The notes: a model not told the origin generated them from the letters alone. A DNA stretch of 64,000 bases from ZC4RG30 sp035556135 (GCA_035556135.1 DATMFO010000008.1:20778-84777); one strand, 5' to 3'. Shown: positions 1-8,542, counted from the stretch's first letter. Numbers and translations are program-made.

Positions 1-312
1 CGCATCGCTGTCCGCCAGCAGCAGGCGCATCTGCCGCCACCTGCCTGACGGCAGCACCAGGTCACTGGCAATGCTGGTGAGGCCTCCACCGGTTACATCC
101 ACCAGGTCGATGGTGCGGGCATCGTCGAGACGGAATTTTTCCCAGGTGTCATCCGCGGGCGCCGCGGTGGCGCTTTCGTTGAACCACACCTCTTCAACGG
201 TGACCAGCACGCTGGAATACCCCGCGGCCACATTGCCGGTGGCGTTGACCTCCACGGCCGCATCGCAGGCAGCCAGCAGCGCGAACGCGGCCAGGGCAAG
301 TATCCTTCTCAT
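1..312 (-). CDS. DUF4382-type lipoprotein, N-terminal part
   Basis: The gene runs off the left edge, so only about the first 104 residues are visible. It opens with a short hydrophobic signal peptide ending in a lipobox (LLAAC), so the product should be a lipid-anchored envelope protein. After the cysteine comes a beta-rich segment with the pattern VLVTVEEVWFNES, then W-x-K-F, then a TIDLVDVTGGGL stretch and a W-R-Q-M-R-L-L-L-A-D strand. This order matches the DUF4382 domain of secreted bacterial proteins, whose role is unknown. The start is the ATG at 312. It diverges from the serine hydrolase at 380 across a gap of under 70 bases that must hold both promoters. Confidence 0.7.
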   Translation of the reverse strand, partial: MRRILALAAFALLAACDAAVEVNATGNVAAGYSSVLVTVEEVWFNESATAAPADDTWEKFRLDDARTIDLVDVTGGGLTSIASDLVLPSGRWRQMRLLLADSDA

Positions 313-379
313 CCCACTACTCTAGTTGAAGAATGGCCTGCCATGTCCGAGCATAGGGCATGGCTACCGGGGGAACGCG

Positions 380-1615
380 ATGCGCCGGATGATTCCGGTC
401 CTGCTGGCCGCAAGCCTGCTCGTGGCTGTGCCCGCCGTAGCGCAGCAGCAGCTACCCCAGGTGCTGCGCGGGGGACCGCCCTCCGATGTCCCCGTGGCCG
501 TGCAGTTGCTGCGCTGGCACATGCTCGACAACGAAGTGAGTTCGCTCACCTTCCGCACCATGGACACCTTGTTCACCACGCGCAGCGTGGGCCGCGCCGG
601 CCCCGTGTGGCACCTGCCGCGCAGCGAGCAGCCTCTGGAATTCACCTATTCCTGGCAGGGAAAAACGTTGCCTGCAGCGGAATTTCTCGAGCGCACCTAC
701 ACCAATGCGCTGCTGGTGATGAAGGACGGCCGCATCATCAGCGAGATCTACCGCAACCACAGCGATGAACGCACGCGCTTCATGGCCTGGTCGATGACCA
801 AGTCCATCACCTCGGTGCTGGTGGGCTGTGCGCTGGCCGAGGGCCGCATGACCTCGCTCGAGGCGCCCATCACGCAATACCTGCCGGAGCTGGCGGGTGG
901 GGGCTATGCCGGCGCTTCCATCCGCGACGTGATGGAAATGCGTTCGGGCGTGGCCTATGACGAACGTTACGATTTCGATAACCCCGGCGTGGCGGCGAGC
1001 AATCACATTGCCGCCCTGGTGCGCAACACTGCCCGCTTCGCCGACGTGGCGCGCACACTGCCCCGCAGTCATGCGCCCGGCGCGCAGTTCGCCTACAAGA
1101 CCATCGATACGGCCGTGCTGGGCTGGCTGGTGGAGCGGGTCACCGGCGGCAGCGTGGCCGCCTGGACCGAACACTGCCTTTGGGAACCGCTGGGCGCGGA
1201 GTCCGATGGTTTCTACATCATGGACGGCCCGCCGGGCACGGGACGCGAATTCAGCGGCGCGGGCTTCAATGCCACGCTGCGCGACTTCGCGCGCTTCGGC
1301 CAGATGATGCTGGATGGCGGCGTGGCCAATGGGCGGCGCATCGTGTCCGCGGACTGGGTGCGCCAGTCGACGGTGCCACGGCATCCGGAAGATGCAGCCC
1401 GCGGCGGCTACGCGCTGCAGTGGTGGACGGTGGGCGGCAGCGATGCCTACATGGCCCTCGGCCTGCAGGGGCAATACATCTACATCGACCCGGCCACCCG
1501 CACGGTGGTGGTGAAACTGAGCTACTTTCCGCCGGGAGACAACTCCGCGCTCGAGGCAGAGACCCAGGCCTTCATGGCCGCGGCAGCTGCCTGGCAGCCA
1601 CGCACCAGCCGCTAG
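380..1615 (+). CDS. Serine hydrolase, beta-lactamase (class C / PBP) family
   Basis: A 411-residue exported protein of the beta-lactamase-related family (PF00144), which includes class C beta-lactamases, DD-peptidases and esterases. A signal peptide ends near PAVAQ. The nucleophile motif S-x-x-K is seen as WSMTKS, followed by the helix SITSVLVG that is usual for the family. The second catalytic tyrosine may lie in FAYKTIDTAVLG. The start at 380 is chosen over one 18 codons upstream because it has a GGGGGA ribosome site just before it and begins the signal peptide directly. The real substrate cannot be told from sequence; an esterase or peptidase is as likely as a beta-lactamase. It is probably cotranscribed with the VOC gene 18 bases downstream. 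Confidence 0.85.
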   Translation: MRRMIPVLLAASLLVAVPAVAQQQLPQVLRGGPPSDVPVAVQLLRWHMLDNEVSSLTFRTMDTLFTTRSVGRAGPVWHLPRSEQPLEFTYSWQGKTLPAAEFLERTYTNALLVMKDGRIISEIYRNHSDERTRFMAWSMTKSITSVLVGCALAEGRMTSLEAPITQYLPELAGGGYAGASIRDVMEMRSGVAYDERYDFDNPGVAASNHIAALVRNTARFADVARTLPRSHAPGAQFAYKTIDTAVLGWLVERVTGGSVAAWTEHCLWEPLGAESDGFYIMDGPPGTGREFSGAGFNATLRDFARFGQMMLDGGVANGRRIVSADWVRQSTVPRHPEDAARGGYALQWWTVGGSDAYMALGLQGQYIYIDPATRTVVVKLSYFPPGDNSALEAETQAFMAAAAAWQPRTSR

Positions 1616-1633
1616 CGATACAAGGGGGATGGC

Positions 1634-2173
1634 ATGAAGACATTCGGCTTTGGCCAGAAGGCAGGCCAGGTCGTGCAGACCGCCTATGTGGTGCAGGACA
1701 TGCGCGCCGCCATCGACTGGTGGGTCAGCGACGGCAGGGCGGGCCCCTTCTTCCTGCTCGACAGCTTCACCGGCCCGGAGCAGCGCTATCGCGGCGCACC
1801 CACGCAGGCCGACGTGGCCATCGCAATGGGCTTCGCCGGCCACATGATGATCGAGCTGGTGCAGCCGAAGGATGACCGCCCTTCGGTATATCGGGAGACC
1901 ATCCAGAAGCAGGGCTACGGCTTCCACCATATCGGCATCGCCTTCGAGGACGTGGAGGCCGCGCGCGAGGCCTACCACAAGCGCGGCTACCATGAGGCCT
2001 TCTCCACGCCCGTGCCCAGCGGCGGCAATGTGTATTACATGGGCGACCATCCCGGCGCTCCGGGATTCGTGGAACTGATCCCCGCCACCCCGGGCATGGA
2101 CGAGATGTTCACGAAGTACTGGCGCGCCTCCGTGGACTGGGACGGCAAGGATCCGGTCAGGCCGTTCGGCTGA
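1634..2173 (+). CDS. VOC (glyoxalase/dioxygenase fold) family protein
   Basis: A 179-residue cytosolic protein with one vicinal-oxygen-chelate domain, similar to the Glyoxalase_4 group. Visible signatures are an N-terminal VVQTAYVVQDMRAAIDWW strand-helix, a central HMMIELVQP strand (possible metal ligands His and Glu), GFHHIGIAFEDV at the start of the second beta-alpha-beta-beta-beta module, and PGFVELIP near the end. It starts at ATG 1634 after a strong GGGGGA site and lies 18 bases behind the serine hydrolase. VOC proteins include isomerases, lyases, dioxygenases and resistance proteins; nothing here fixes the reaction. Confidence 0.8.
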   Translation: MKTFGFGQKAGQVVQTAYVVQDMRAAIDWWVSDGRAGPFFLLDSFTGPEQRYRGAPTQADVAIAMGFAGHMMIELVQPKDDRPSVYRETIQKQGYGFHHIGIAFEDVEAAREAYHKRGYHEAFSTPVPSGGNVYYMGDHPGAPGFVELIPATPGMDEMFTKYWRASVDWDGKDPVRPFG

Positions 2174-2207
2174 GGCACCGCCCGGCGCATTGGGGTATCT
2201 TTGCGCC

Positions 2208-2630
2208 GTGACCTCCTCCCCCGACGCGATCCCGGCCGCGGATCAGCGGCAACTTCTCTGCACGCACGCCATATACGGACTGCACGCGCTGTCGGTAACG
2301 GCAGGCGTGGTGACCACGCTGCTGGGGCACCGCACGCTGCTGTTCGGCCTGCCGTCGCTGGTTGGCGCCGTGCTGAACGTGGTGCAGCGCGGCCAGTCAC
2401 AGGGCAGCTGGCTGGCCTCTCACTCCAGGTGGCTGTGGCACACCTTCTGGTGGATGGTGGCGGGCGTGGTGGCCGTCACCGTGGCCTTCGGTCCCATCCT
2501 CAGCGTGCTCACGCGTCTGCCGCTGCTGGAGATCGGCTATCTCGCGGTGGCCGGCTGGGCGGGCTGGCGGCTGGCGCGCGGATGGCGTGCGCTGCGGGCC
2601 GGCCAGTCGCTGCGCGAGGAAACGGCATGA
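2208..2630 (+). CDS. Small inner-membrane protein of unknown function
   Basis: About 140 residues with three or four hydrophobic segments: one around LHALSVTAGVVTTLLG, a short one at LFGLPSLVGAVLNV, a strong one at WWMVAGVVAVTVAFGPIL, and a last one at LEIGYLAVAGWAGW. The pattern resembles DUF4870-like small membrane proteins found near polA in related bacteria, but I do not recognise a function. A TTG at 2190 would be in frame; the GTG at 2208 is preferred because it is followed directly by the conserved part. The stop overlaps the start of the LptM gene (ATGA), so the two are probably translationally coupled. Confidence 0.7.
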   Translation: MTSSPDAIPAADQRQLLCTHAIYGLHALSVTAGVVTTLLGHRTLLFGLPSLVGAVLNVVQRGQSQGSWLASHSRWLWHTFWWMVAGVVAVTVAFGPILSVLTRLPLLEIGYLAVAGWAGWRLARGWRALRAGQSLREETA

Positions 2631-2860
2631 TGCGGAAGATGCCCTGTGCGGCGGCGTTGCTGCTGTTGCTGGCCGGCTGCGGACAGCGCGGCGACCTCTA
2701 CTTCCCCGAAGCGGAACGCGATCCCGTGGTCACGGTGCCCGCGCAGCTGCCGGCCGCGATCCAGCCCGCCGATGAGGATGACGCTGACGGCACCCCCACG
2801 CCCGCAATCCCCGCGCCGCCTGGCGGCGCCGGCACTGCGCCGGCCAATGCCGGCCAGTAG
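2627..2860 (+). CDS. lptM: LptM-type small lipoprotein (YifL family)
   Basis: A 77-residue lipoprotein. The signal peptide ends in LAGC, and the mature part begins CGQRGDLYFPE, the hallmark of the LptM/YifL family, which in E. coli helps the LptD-LptE translocon mature and so supports LPS export. The rest is a disordered tail rich in Pro, Ala and Asp. In many gammaproteobacteria this gene lies directly before lysA and dapF. Here it lies 12 bases before polA, while dapF is 47 kb away, so the usual linkage has been broken. The start overlaps the stop of the preceding membrane protein by four bases. Confidence 0.8.
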   Translation: MMRKMPCAAALLLLLAGCGQRGDLYFPEAERDPVVTVPAQLPAAIQPADEDDADGTPTPAIPAPPGGAGTAPANAGQ

Positions 2861-2872
2861 CCGGTCCTGTCC

Positions 2873-5677
2873 ATGTCTTCCGCTGCGCAACCAGCCCATA
2901 TCTTCGTCGACGGCTCGTCGTACCTGTATCGCGCGTTCTACGCGCTGCCACCGCTGACCAACTCGCGCGGCGAACCCACCGGCGCGGTGCTGGGCGTGAT
3001 CAACATGCTGCAGCGGTTCATCCGCGAGCAGGCCGACAGCCGCATCGTGGTGGTGTTCGACGCGCCGGGGCGCACCTTCCGCGATGACCTGTACGCCGAA
3101 TACAAGTCCAACCGCCCGCCCATGCCCGATGACCTGCGCAGCCAGATCGAGCCGCTGCTGGAGTCGGTGGAAGCGCTGGGCCTGCCGCTGCTGCGCATTC
3201 CCGGCGTGGAGGCCGACGATGTGATCGGCACGCTGGCCACACGCGCCGCCGCAGCCGGGGAGCATGTGCTCATCTCCACCGGCGACAAGGACATGGCGCA
3301 GCTGGTGAACGAGCACATCACGCTGGTGAACACCATGACCGGCAGCGTGCTCGACCGCCAGGGCGTGAAGAACAAGTTCGATGTGTGGCCCGAGCAGATC
3401 ATCGACTACCTCGCGCTGGTGGGCGACAGCTCCGACAACATCCCCGGCATCGAGAAGGTGGGACCGAAGACGGCCGCGAAGTGGCTGGGCACCTGGCAGA
3501 ACCTCGACAACCTGATCGCGCATGCCGGCGAGATCGGCGGCAAGGTGGGCGAGAACCTGCGCGCGGGCCTCGACACGCTGGCGCTGTCGCGCCAGCTGGC
3601 GACCATACGCGTGGACTGCGACCTGCCGGCTGATGCTGCCGACCAGCCGCGCCGTCCGCCCGACCGCGTGAAGTTGCGCGAACTCTATACGCGGCTGGAG
3701 TTCAAGGCGCTGCTCAGGGCGCTGGATGCAGAGGCGCCTGCGGCCACCGCCGTGGCCGTCGCAGCGGCAGAAGGCACCGTGGCCGTGGCGGTGACGGTTG
3801 CGGAAACCCTGCCTGAGGCGTCTTCCACTGCGGCTGTCGCCGCCGCGAGCGCGGTGAATGCGCAGCTGCCGCGCGAGTACGAAACCATCCTCACCGAAGA
3901 GGCGCTGGAGCGCTGGCTTGCGATACTCGATGCCGCGGAGCTCACCGCCTTCGACACCGAAACCACCAGTCTCAACTACAGCCAGGCGCGCATTGTGGGC
4001 ATGTCGTTCAGTGTGCGCGCGGGCCAAGCGGCCTACCTGCCGCTGGCGCATCGTTATGCGGGGGCTCCGCAGCAGCTCGACCTGGACCGTACGCTGGCCC
4101 GGCTGAAGCCGTGGCTGGAGGATGAAAGCAGGGCCAAGGTGGGCCACCACTTGAAGTACGACGCGCATGTGCTGCGCAACCATGGCATCCGCCTGGCCGG
4201 CTTCCGCCATGACTCGATGCTGGAGTCCTACGTGCTGAACAGCGTGGCCACGCGCCACGACATGGACTCGGTGGCGAAGCATTACCTCGGCATCGACACC
4301 ATCAAGTACGAGGACGTGGCCGGCAAGGGCGCGAGGCAGATCGGCTTCGACCAGGTGCCGGTGGAGAACGCCGCCGCCTACGCGGCCGAAGATGCGGACG
4401 TGACGCTGCGCATGCACGAGGCGCTGTGGCCCCAGCTCGCCGCCGAGCCACGGCTGCGGGCGCTGTACGAGGAAATCGAACAGCCGCTGGCCTCGGTGCT
4501 GCTCGAGATGGAGGAGCGCGGCGTGCTGCTGGATGCGGCGCTGCTGCGCCGGCAGGGCAGCGAGATCGGCGCCCGCCTCAACGAACTGCAGCGGGAGATC
4601 CACGCAGTGGCAGGCGGCGAATTCAATCCGGACTCGCCGCGCCAGCTGCAGCAGATCCTGTTCGAGAAGCTGCAGATCCCGGTGATCCGCAAGACACCCA
4701 CTGGCCAGCCGTCCACCGCTGAGGATGTGCTGGAAGAGCTGGCCGAAAGCTTCGAGCTGCCGCGGCTGATCCTGGAGTACCGCGGGCTGGCGAAGCTGAA
4801 GTCCACGTACACCGACAAGCTGCCGGAGGAGATCCACCCCGGCACGGGACGCGTGCACACCTGCTATCACCAGGCCGTGGCGGCCACGGGACGGCTCTCC
4901 TCCACCGAGCCTAACCTGCAGAACATCCCCATCCGCAGGGCCGAGGGTCGGCGCATCCGCCAGGCTTTCATCGCTCCACCCGGCTACGTGCTGATGGCGG
5001 CGGACTACTCGCAAATCGAGCTGCGCATCATGGCGCACCTGTCAGGCGATGCGACGCTGGTGCGCGCCTTCGCCGAGGATCAGGACGTGCACCAGGCCAC
5101 CGCGGCCGAGGTGCTGGGCAAGCCCATCGACGAGGTCACTTCCGATGAACGCCGCTCGGCCAAGGCGGTGAACTTCGGCCTGATCTACGGCATGTCGGCC
5201 TTCGGCCTGGCCAAGCAGCTGGGCATCGACCGCGGCGCCGCGCAGAAGTACGTGGACCTGTATTTCGAGCGCTACCCGGGGGTCAAGGAGTTCATGGACC
5301 GCACCCGCGCCCAGGCGCGGGAGCAGGGTTATGTTGAAACGGTGCGGGGCCGGCGGCTCTACCTGCCCGAGATCCGCTCCCGCAACCGCAACCTGCAGCA
5401 GTACGCCGAACGCAGCGCCATCAACGCGCCCATGCAGGGCACCGCGGCCGACATCATCAAGTCGGCCATGCTGCGCGTGGAGCACGAATGCACTTCGCGC
5501 CGCCTGCCGGCAAGGCTTATCATGCAGGTGCACGACGAACTGGTGCTGGAAGTGGCCAGCGAGGCCGTCGATGCAACGGCCGCCATGCTGCGTGAGCAGA
5601 TGATGGCGGCCGAGTCCCTCAGGGTGCCCTTGAAGGTGGACATCGGCACCGGCGCCAACTGGGACCAGGCGCACTAG
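2873..5677 (+). CDS. polA: DNA polymerase I
   Basis: A 934-residue DNA polymerase I with all three activities visible. The N-terminal 5' nuclease (about residues 1-290) begins FVDGSSYLYRAFYALPP. An Ala/Val-rich linker follows (about 285-325). The 3'-5' proofreading domain keeps its acidic residues: FDTETTSL, the Asp in LKYDAHVL, and YAAEDADVT. The polymerase domain has motif A (AADYSQIELRIM, near residue 709), motif B (RRSAKAVNFGLIYGM, near 762) and motif C (MQVHDELV, near 883). It acts in Okazaki fragment maturation and excision repair. The ribosome site is weak. An MFS gene follows 29 bases downstream on the same strand. Confidence 0.98.
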   Translation: MSSAAQPAHIFVDGSSYLYRAFYALPPLTNSRGEPTGAVLGVINMLQRFIREQADSRIVVVFDAPGRTFRDDLYAEYKSNRPPMPDDLRSQIEPLLESVEALGLPLLRIPGVEADDVIGTLATRAAAAGEHVLISTGDKDMAQLVNEHITLVNTMTGSVLDRQGVKNKFDVWPEQIIDYLALVGDSSDNIPGIEKVGPKTAAKWLGTWQNLDNLIAHAGEIGGKVGENLRAGLDTLALSRQLATIRVDCDLPADAADQPRRPPDRVKLRELYTRLEFKALLRALDAEAPAATAVAVAAAEGTVAVAVTVAETLPEASSTAAVAAASAVNAQLPREYETILTEEALERWLAILDAAELTAFDTETTSLNYSQARIVGMSFSVRAGQAAYLPLAHRYAGAPQQLDLDRTLARLKPWLEDESRAKVGHHLKYDAHVLRNHGIRLAGFRHDSMLESYVLNSVATRHDMDSVAKHYLGIDTIKYEDVAGKGARQIGFDQVPVENAAAYAAEDADVTLRMHEALWPQLAAEPRLRALYEEIEQPLASVLLEMEERGVLLDAALLRRQGSEIGARLNELQREIHAVAGGEFNPDSPRQLQQILFEKLQIPVIRKTPTGQPSTAEDVLEELAESFELPRLILEYRGLAKLKSTYTDKLPEEIHPGTGRVHTCYHQAVAATGRLSSTEPNLQNIPIRRAEGRRIRQAFIAPPGYVLMAADYSQIELRIMAHLSGDATLVRAFAEDQDVHQATAAEVLGKPIDEVTSDERRSAKAVNFGLIYGMSAFGLAKQLGIDRGAAQKYVDLYFERYPGVKEFMDRTRAQAREQGYVETVRGRRLYLPEIRSRNRNLQQYAERSAINAPMQGTAADIIKSAMLRVEHECTSRRLPARLIMQVHDELVLEVASEAVDATAAMLREQMMAAESLRVPLKVDIGTGANWDQAH

Positions 5678-5706
5678 CACCAGAAGAATTCAGGAGCAGG
5701 TTTCCC

Positions 5707-6987
5707 ATGTCGATCGGCGACGGCTCTCCCGCGGCTGTGGCGGCACAGCCCGTGACCCCGGTGCGCAAGGCCGCGCTGGTTTTCATCTTCATCACCGTGC
5801 TGATCGACATCCTGGCCTTCGGGGTGATCATCCCGGTGCTGCCCGGCCTGGTGCGCGACTTCACCGGCGGGGACTTCGCGGCCGCGGCGCGCTGGGTGGG
5901 CATCTTCGGCACGCTGTTCGCGGCCATCCAGTTCATCTGCACACCCATCCAGGGCACGCTGTCGGATCGTTTTGGCCGGCGGCCCGTGATCCTGATGTCC
6001 TGCCTCGGCCTGGGTGCGGACTTCATGATGATGGCGCTGGCGCAGTCGCTTCCGTGGCTGCTGATCGCGCGTGTGTTCTCCGGCATGTTCTCGGCCAGCT
6101 TCACCACGGCCAATGCCTATATCGCGGACGTGACGGCACCCGAGAAGCGTGGCCAGGCCTACGGCATGCTCGGCGCCGCCTTCGGCGTGGGGTTCATCAT
6201 CGGTCCGATCATCGGCGGAACGCTCGGCAGCTGGAACCTGCGCGCGCCGTTCTGGTTCGCCGGCGGGCTGGCGATGCTGAACTTCCTCTATGGCTGGTTC
6301 GTGCTGCCCGAGTCGTTGCCGAAGGAGCGCCGCACGAAGCGCTTCGACTGGAGGCACGCCAATCCCGTCGGCTCGCTCGGCATGCTCACCCGCTTCCCGA
6401 ATGTGCTGGGGCTGGCGGTGGTGGTGCTGATCGCCAACATGGCGCACTACGTCTATGCCAGCGTGCTGGTGCTGTTCACTGAATACCGCTTCGGCTGGGA
6501 TGAGAAGCAGGTGGCCTGGATGCTGGCGCTGGTGGGCGTGTTCAGCGCCATCGTGCAGGGATTGCTGGTGGGCCGCATCGTGCCGGCGCTGGGCGAGCGG
6601 CGCACGCTGCTGCTGGGCCTGGCCTGTGGCGCGCTGGGATTCGTGGTGTATGGCTTTGCGGGCACGGGCCTGATGTTCCTGGCGGCACTGCCACTGAGCG
6701 CGCTTGGGGGGCTGGCCGGGCCGGCCACCCAGGCCCTGGTCTCGCGGCAGGTTTCCCCCGACGCGCAGGGCCGGGTGCAGGGTGCGCTGACGAGCCTGGT
6801 CAGCCTCACCGGCATCTTCGCCCCGCTGATGTTTGCCGGCACGTTCAGCCTGTTCATCAGCGAGCGGGCCCCGTTGCACCTGCCCGGCGCGCCCTGGCTG
6901 CTGGCAGGCTGCTGGCTGTTCGCGGGCCTGCTCGTAGGACTGAAATTCGCCCGGGCCGCACCGGCCCCGGCTTCGACCCAGTCCTGA
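5707..6987 (+). CDS. MFS transporter, TetA/multidrug-resistance type
   Basis: A 426-residue major facilitator with 12 predicted membrane helices. The first helix carries AFGVIIPVLPGL, and the loop between helices 2 and 3 has the MFS signature in SDRFGRRPVILMS. The repeat halves are separated by a charged loop around ESLPKERRTKRFDW. The sequence is closest in style to proton-driven TetA-like or TCR/Tet exporters. The start at 5707 follows an AGGAG site. It sits between polA and the candidate small RNA, so it may be an insertion into an otherwise conserved polA-sRNA-engB order. Substrate unknown. Confidence 0.9.
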   Translation: MSIGDGSPAAVAAQPVTPVRKAALVFIFITVLIDILAFGVIIPVLPGLVRDFTGGDFAAAARWVGIFGTLFAAIQFICTPIQGTLSDRFGRRPVILMSCLGLGADFMMMALAQSLPWLLIARVFSGMFSASFTTANAYIADVTAPEKRGQAYGMLGAAFGVGFIIGPIIGGTLGSWNLRAPFWFAGGLAMLNFLYGWFVLPESLPKERRTKRFDWRHANPVGSLGMLTRFPNVLGLAVVVLIANMAHYVYASVLVLFTEYRFGWDEKQVAWMLALVGVFSAIVQGLLVGRIVPALGERRTLLLGLACGALGFVVYGFAGTGLMFLAALPLSALGGLAGPATQALVSRQVSPDAQGRVQGALTSLVSLTGIFAPLMFAGTFSLFISERAPLHLPGAPWLLAGCWLFAGLLVGLKFARAAPAPASTQS

Positions 6988-7028
6988 CGGGCGGGCTTCA
7001 GCCCCGATTTCGCGGCCGCGGAATCATG

Positions 7029-7057
7029 TTGCAATGCAACTGTAGGCTAACGATTAC
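7029..7057 (+). promoter_or_regulatory. Possible sigma-70 promoter of the polA-engB intergenic RNA
   Basis: TTGCAA at 7029-7034 and GATTAC at 7052-7057 are separated by 17 bases. The -35 is good and the -10 poor, so this is a weak assignment. It would start a rightward RNA near 7064 that ends at the hairpin at 7195-7218. Confidence 0.3.
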
Positions 7058-7063
7058 TTAACC

Positions 7064-7230
7064 TCGCGGCGTCCATCCGCCGGAACTTCCCGCGCGCCTC
7101 ATGTTCCAATCCAGGTGAGCGTCACAAGCGCTCCCCGCTTCCCTCCCTGAGCGGGTTTGCTGTCCGGCATCGAGACCTGCCCGACAGCTCTTTGCCCCGG
7201 CGGCTCACACCGCCGGGGTCATTTCTTTCT
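7064..7230 (+). ncRNA. Candidate small RNA between polA/MFS and engB
   Basis: This stretch has no open reading frame but shows three stem-loops in a row on the + strand. Stem 1: CCCGCT (7134-7139) pairs with AGCGGG (7150-7155) around the pyrimidine loop TCCCTCCCTG. Stem 2: GCTGTC (7159-7164) with GACAGC (7183-7188), extended by GG/CC. Stem 3: a nine-pair GC stem (7195-7203 with 7210-7218) followed by TCATTTCTTTC, a Rho-independent terminator. The T-run overlaps the last codons of engB on the other strand. In enterics Spot 42 and in Pseudomonas ErsA lie between polA and engB, so position, open C-rich loop and terminator all suggest a regulatory RNA. The 5' end is a guess; no sequence homology to those RNAs is claimed. 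Confidence 0.5.
7195..7230 (+). terminator. Rho-independent terminator, rightward
   Basis: CCCCGGCGG, six-base loop CTCACA, CCGCCGGGG, then TCATTTCTTTC. The T-rich tract is on the + strand only, so it ends a rightward transcript (the candidate RNA or read-through from the MFS gene), not engB. Confidence 0.7.
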
Positions 7231-7812
7231 GGAGTCCGAAATCCAGCTGCGCAGCAGGCCGCGGGCCTCCTCCAGTCCGGCGCCGCTGTGCGCCGAGAAC
7301 AGCTGCACGCTGGCGCGTCCTTCCAGTTCCTTGCCCGCCAGCCGCAGGGCCGTGAGCGACTGGCCGCGGGGCAGCTTGTCTGCCTTGGTGAGCAGCACAT
7401 GCACGCGGCCGGGGGGCCGGTCAGCCCAGTCCACCAGACCCAGATCCATCTCGCCCACCCCGCGGCGGATATCCACCACCAGCAGCAGGGCGGAAAAGCT
7501 CGTCCGCTGGCGCAGCGCCTCCCCCAGCGGCCCCCAGGTGGCCCGGGTGGCTGCCGCTACCTTCGCATGGCCGTAGCCGGGCAGGTCCACCATCCGCGTG
7601 TCCGGCCCCAGGCTGAAGTAGTTGTAGAGCTGGGTGCGCCCTGGCGTGCCACTGGTGCGTGCCAGGCCCTTGCGGGCCAGGATGGCGTTGATGGCGCTGG
7701 ACTTGCCGGCATTCGAACGTCCGGCAACGGCAATCTCCATCCCCTGGTCGGGCGGGAACTGGGCCGGCGCGGCAACGCTGGTGAGGAAACTGGCTTCGGG
7801 GAACTGGCTCAA
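7219..7812 (-). CDS. engB: Ribosome biogenesis GTP-binding protein EngB (YsxC/YihA)
   Basis: A 197-residue GTPase of the TrmE-Era-EngA-EngB-Septin group needed for assembly of the large ribosomal subunit. G1 is GRSNAGKSS, G2 lies in TSGTPGRTQLYNYF, G3 is DLPGYG, G4 is TKAD, and G5 is FSAHSG. The start is a TTG at 7812: the ATG at codon 25 falls directly before the P-loop strand and would remove the normal N-terminal extension. It points toward polA and diverges from the cytochrome c4 gene. Its 3' end overlaps the T-tract of the + strand terminator. Confidence 0.93.
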   Translation of the reverse strand: MSQFPEASFLTSVAAPAQFPPDQGMEIAVAGRSNAGKSSAINAILARKGLARTSGTPGRTQLYNYFSLGPDTRMVDLPGYGHAKVAAATRATWGPLGEALRQRTSFSALLLVVDIRRGVGEMDLGLVDWADRPPGRVHVLLTKADKLPRGQSLTALRLAGKELEGRASVQLFSAHSGAGLEEARGLLRSWISDSRKK

Positions 7813-7845
7813 GGCTCGGTAGGGGGCAGGACGGGGGCGCCAGTG

Positions 7846-7851
7846 TACAAT
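7846..7851 (+). promoter_or_regulatory. Possible -10 element of the cytochrome c4-dsbA operon
   Basis: TACAAT at 7846-7851 in the 81-base divergent gap between engB and the cytochrome c4 gene is a good -10 hexamer. The -35 region is GC-rich and unconvincing. Confidence 0.3.
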
Positions 7852-7893
7852 TCAAAGGTTATCCAGCCTGCCTTTCGGGAGTTTCGAGGACAA

Positions 7894-8541
7894 ATGAGGA
7901 TCGCCGTCACCGCCCTTCTGGCCCTGGGCCTTGCCACTGGAACCGCCCTCGCCGCCGATGCTCCCCTGAAGGGTGATGCCGCGGCAGGTTCCGAAAAGGC
8001 CTCCACCTGCGTCGCCTGCCATGGCCTCAACGGCAACAGCACCAATCCTGAATGGCCGGTGATCGCCGGGCAGAACGCCAGTTATTCCCATGACCAGATC
8101 CTGCGCATCCGTGACGGCAAGCGTCCGGTGCCGCTGATGCAGCCGATGGTGAAGGACCTCACCGACCAGGACGTGGCCGACCTGGCTGCGTTCTTTGCCA
8201 CCCAGACGCCCGCCGGGCTCGAGGCTGATCCCTCGTACTGGGAGGCGGGCGAGCAGCTCTACCGCAGCGGCGATACGGCGCGCGGCATTCCTGCCTGCGC
8301 CTCCTGCCATGGGCCGGTGGGCCGCGGCGTGCCCGCGTCGGGCTATCCCGCGGTGCAGGCGCAGCACGCGGTATATACCGTGAAGCAGCTGAATGACTAC
8401 GCCAGCGACGTGCGCTACAACAAGGACGCCGCGGGCCGCCCACAGTCTGGTCCCAATGCGACCATGATGCAGACCATTGCCTCGCGCCTGACCGCCGAAG
8501 ACCGGCGCAATCTGGCCTCCTACATCCAGGGAATGCGTTGA
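7894..8541 (+). CDS. Diheme cytochrome c4
   Basis: A 215-residue periplasmic protein with a signal peptide ending GTALAA and two heme c sites, CVACH in the first half and CASCH in the second. The two halves are related cytochrome domains; each has a downstream Met that could be the sixth heme ligand (PLMQPM and NATMMQ). Cytochrome c4 passes electrons from the bc1 complex to terminal oxidases such as cbb3. The ATG at 7894 is chosen because it starts the signal peptide after a GAGGA site. The dsbA-like gene begins one base after its stop. The engB, cytochrome c4, dsbA order is common in gammaproteobacteria. Confidence 0.92.
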   Translation: MRIAVTALLALGLATGTALAADAPLKGDAAAGSEKASTCVACHGLNGNSTNPEWPVIAGQNASYSHDQILRIRDGKRPVPLMQPMVKDLTDQDVADLAAFFATQTPAGLEADPSYWEAGEQLYRSGDTARGIPACASCHGPVGRGVPASGYPAVQAQHAVYTVKQLNDYASDVRYNKDAAGRPQSGPNATMMQTIASRLTAEDRRNLASYIQGMR

Positions 8542-8542
8542 C

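Noticed and set aside
452..2050. Long open frame on the - strand (532 codons) across the serine hydrolase and VOC genes
   Set aside because: It overlaps two well-supported genes, shows His/Arg/Ala-rich composition typical of an antisense frame in GC-rich DNA, and has no recognisable motif.
2537..5038. 833-codon open frame antisense to polA
   Set aside because: polA on the other strand has all motifs; the antisense frame is a GC-bias artefact rich in His, Arg and Gln.
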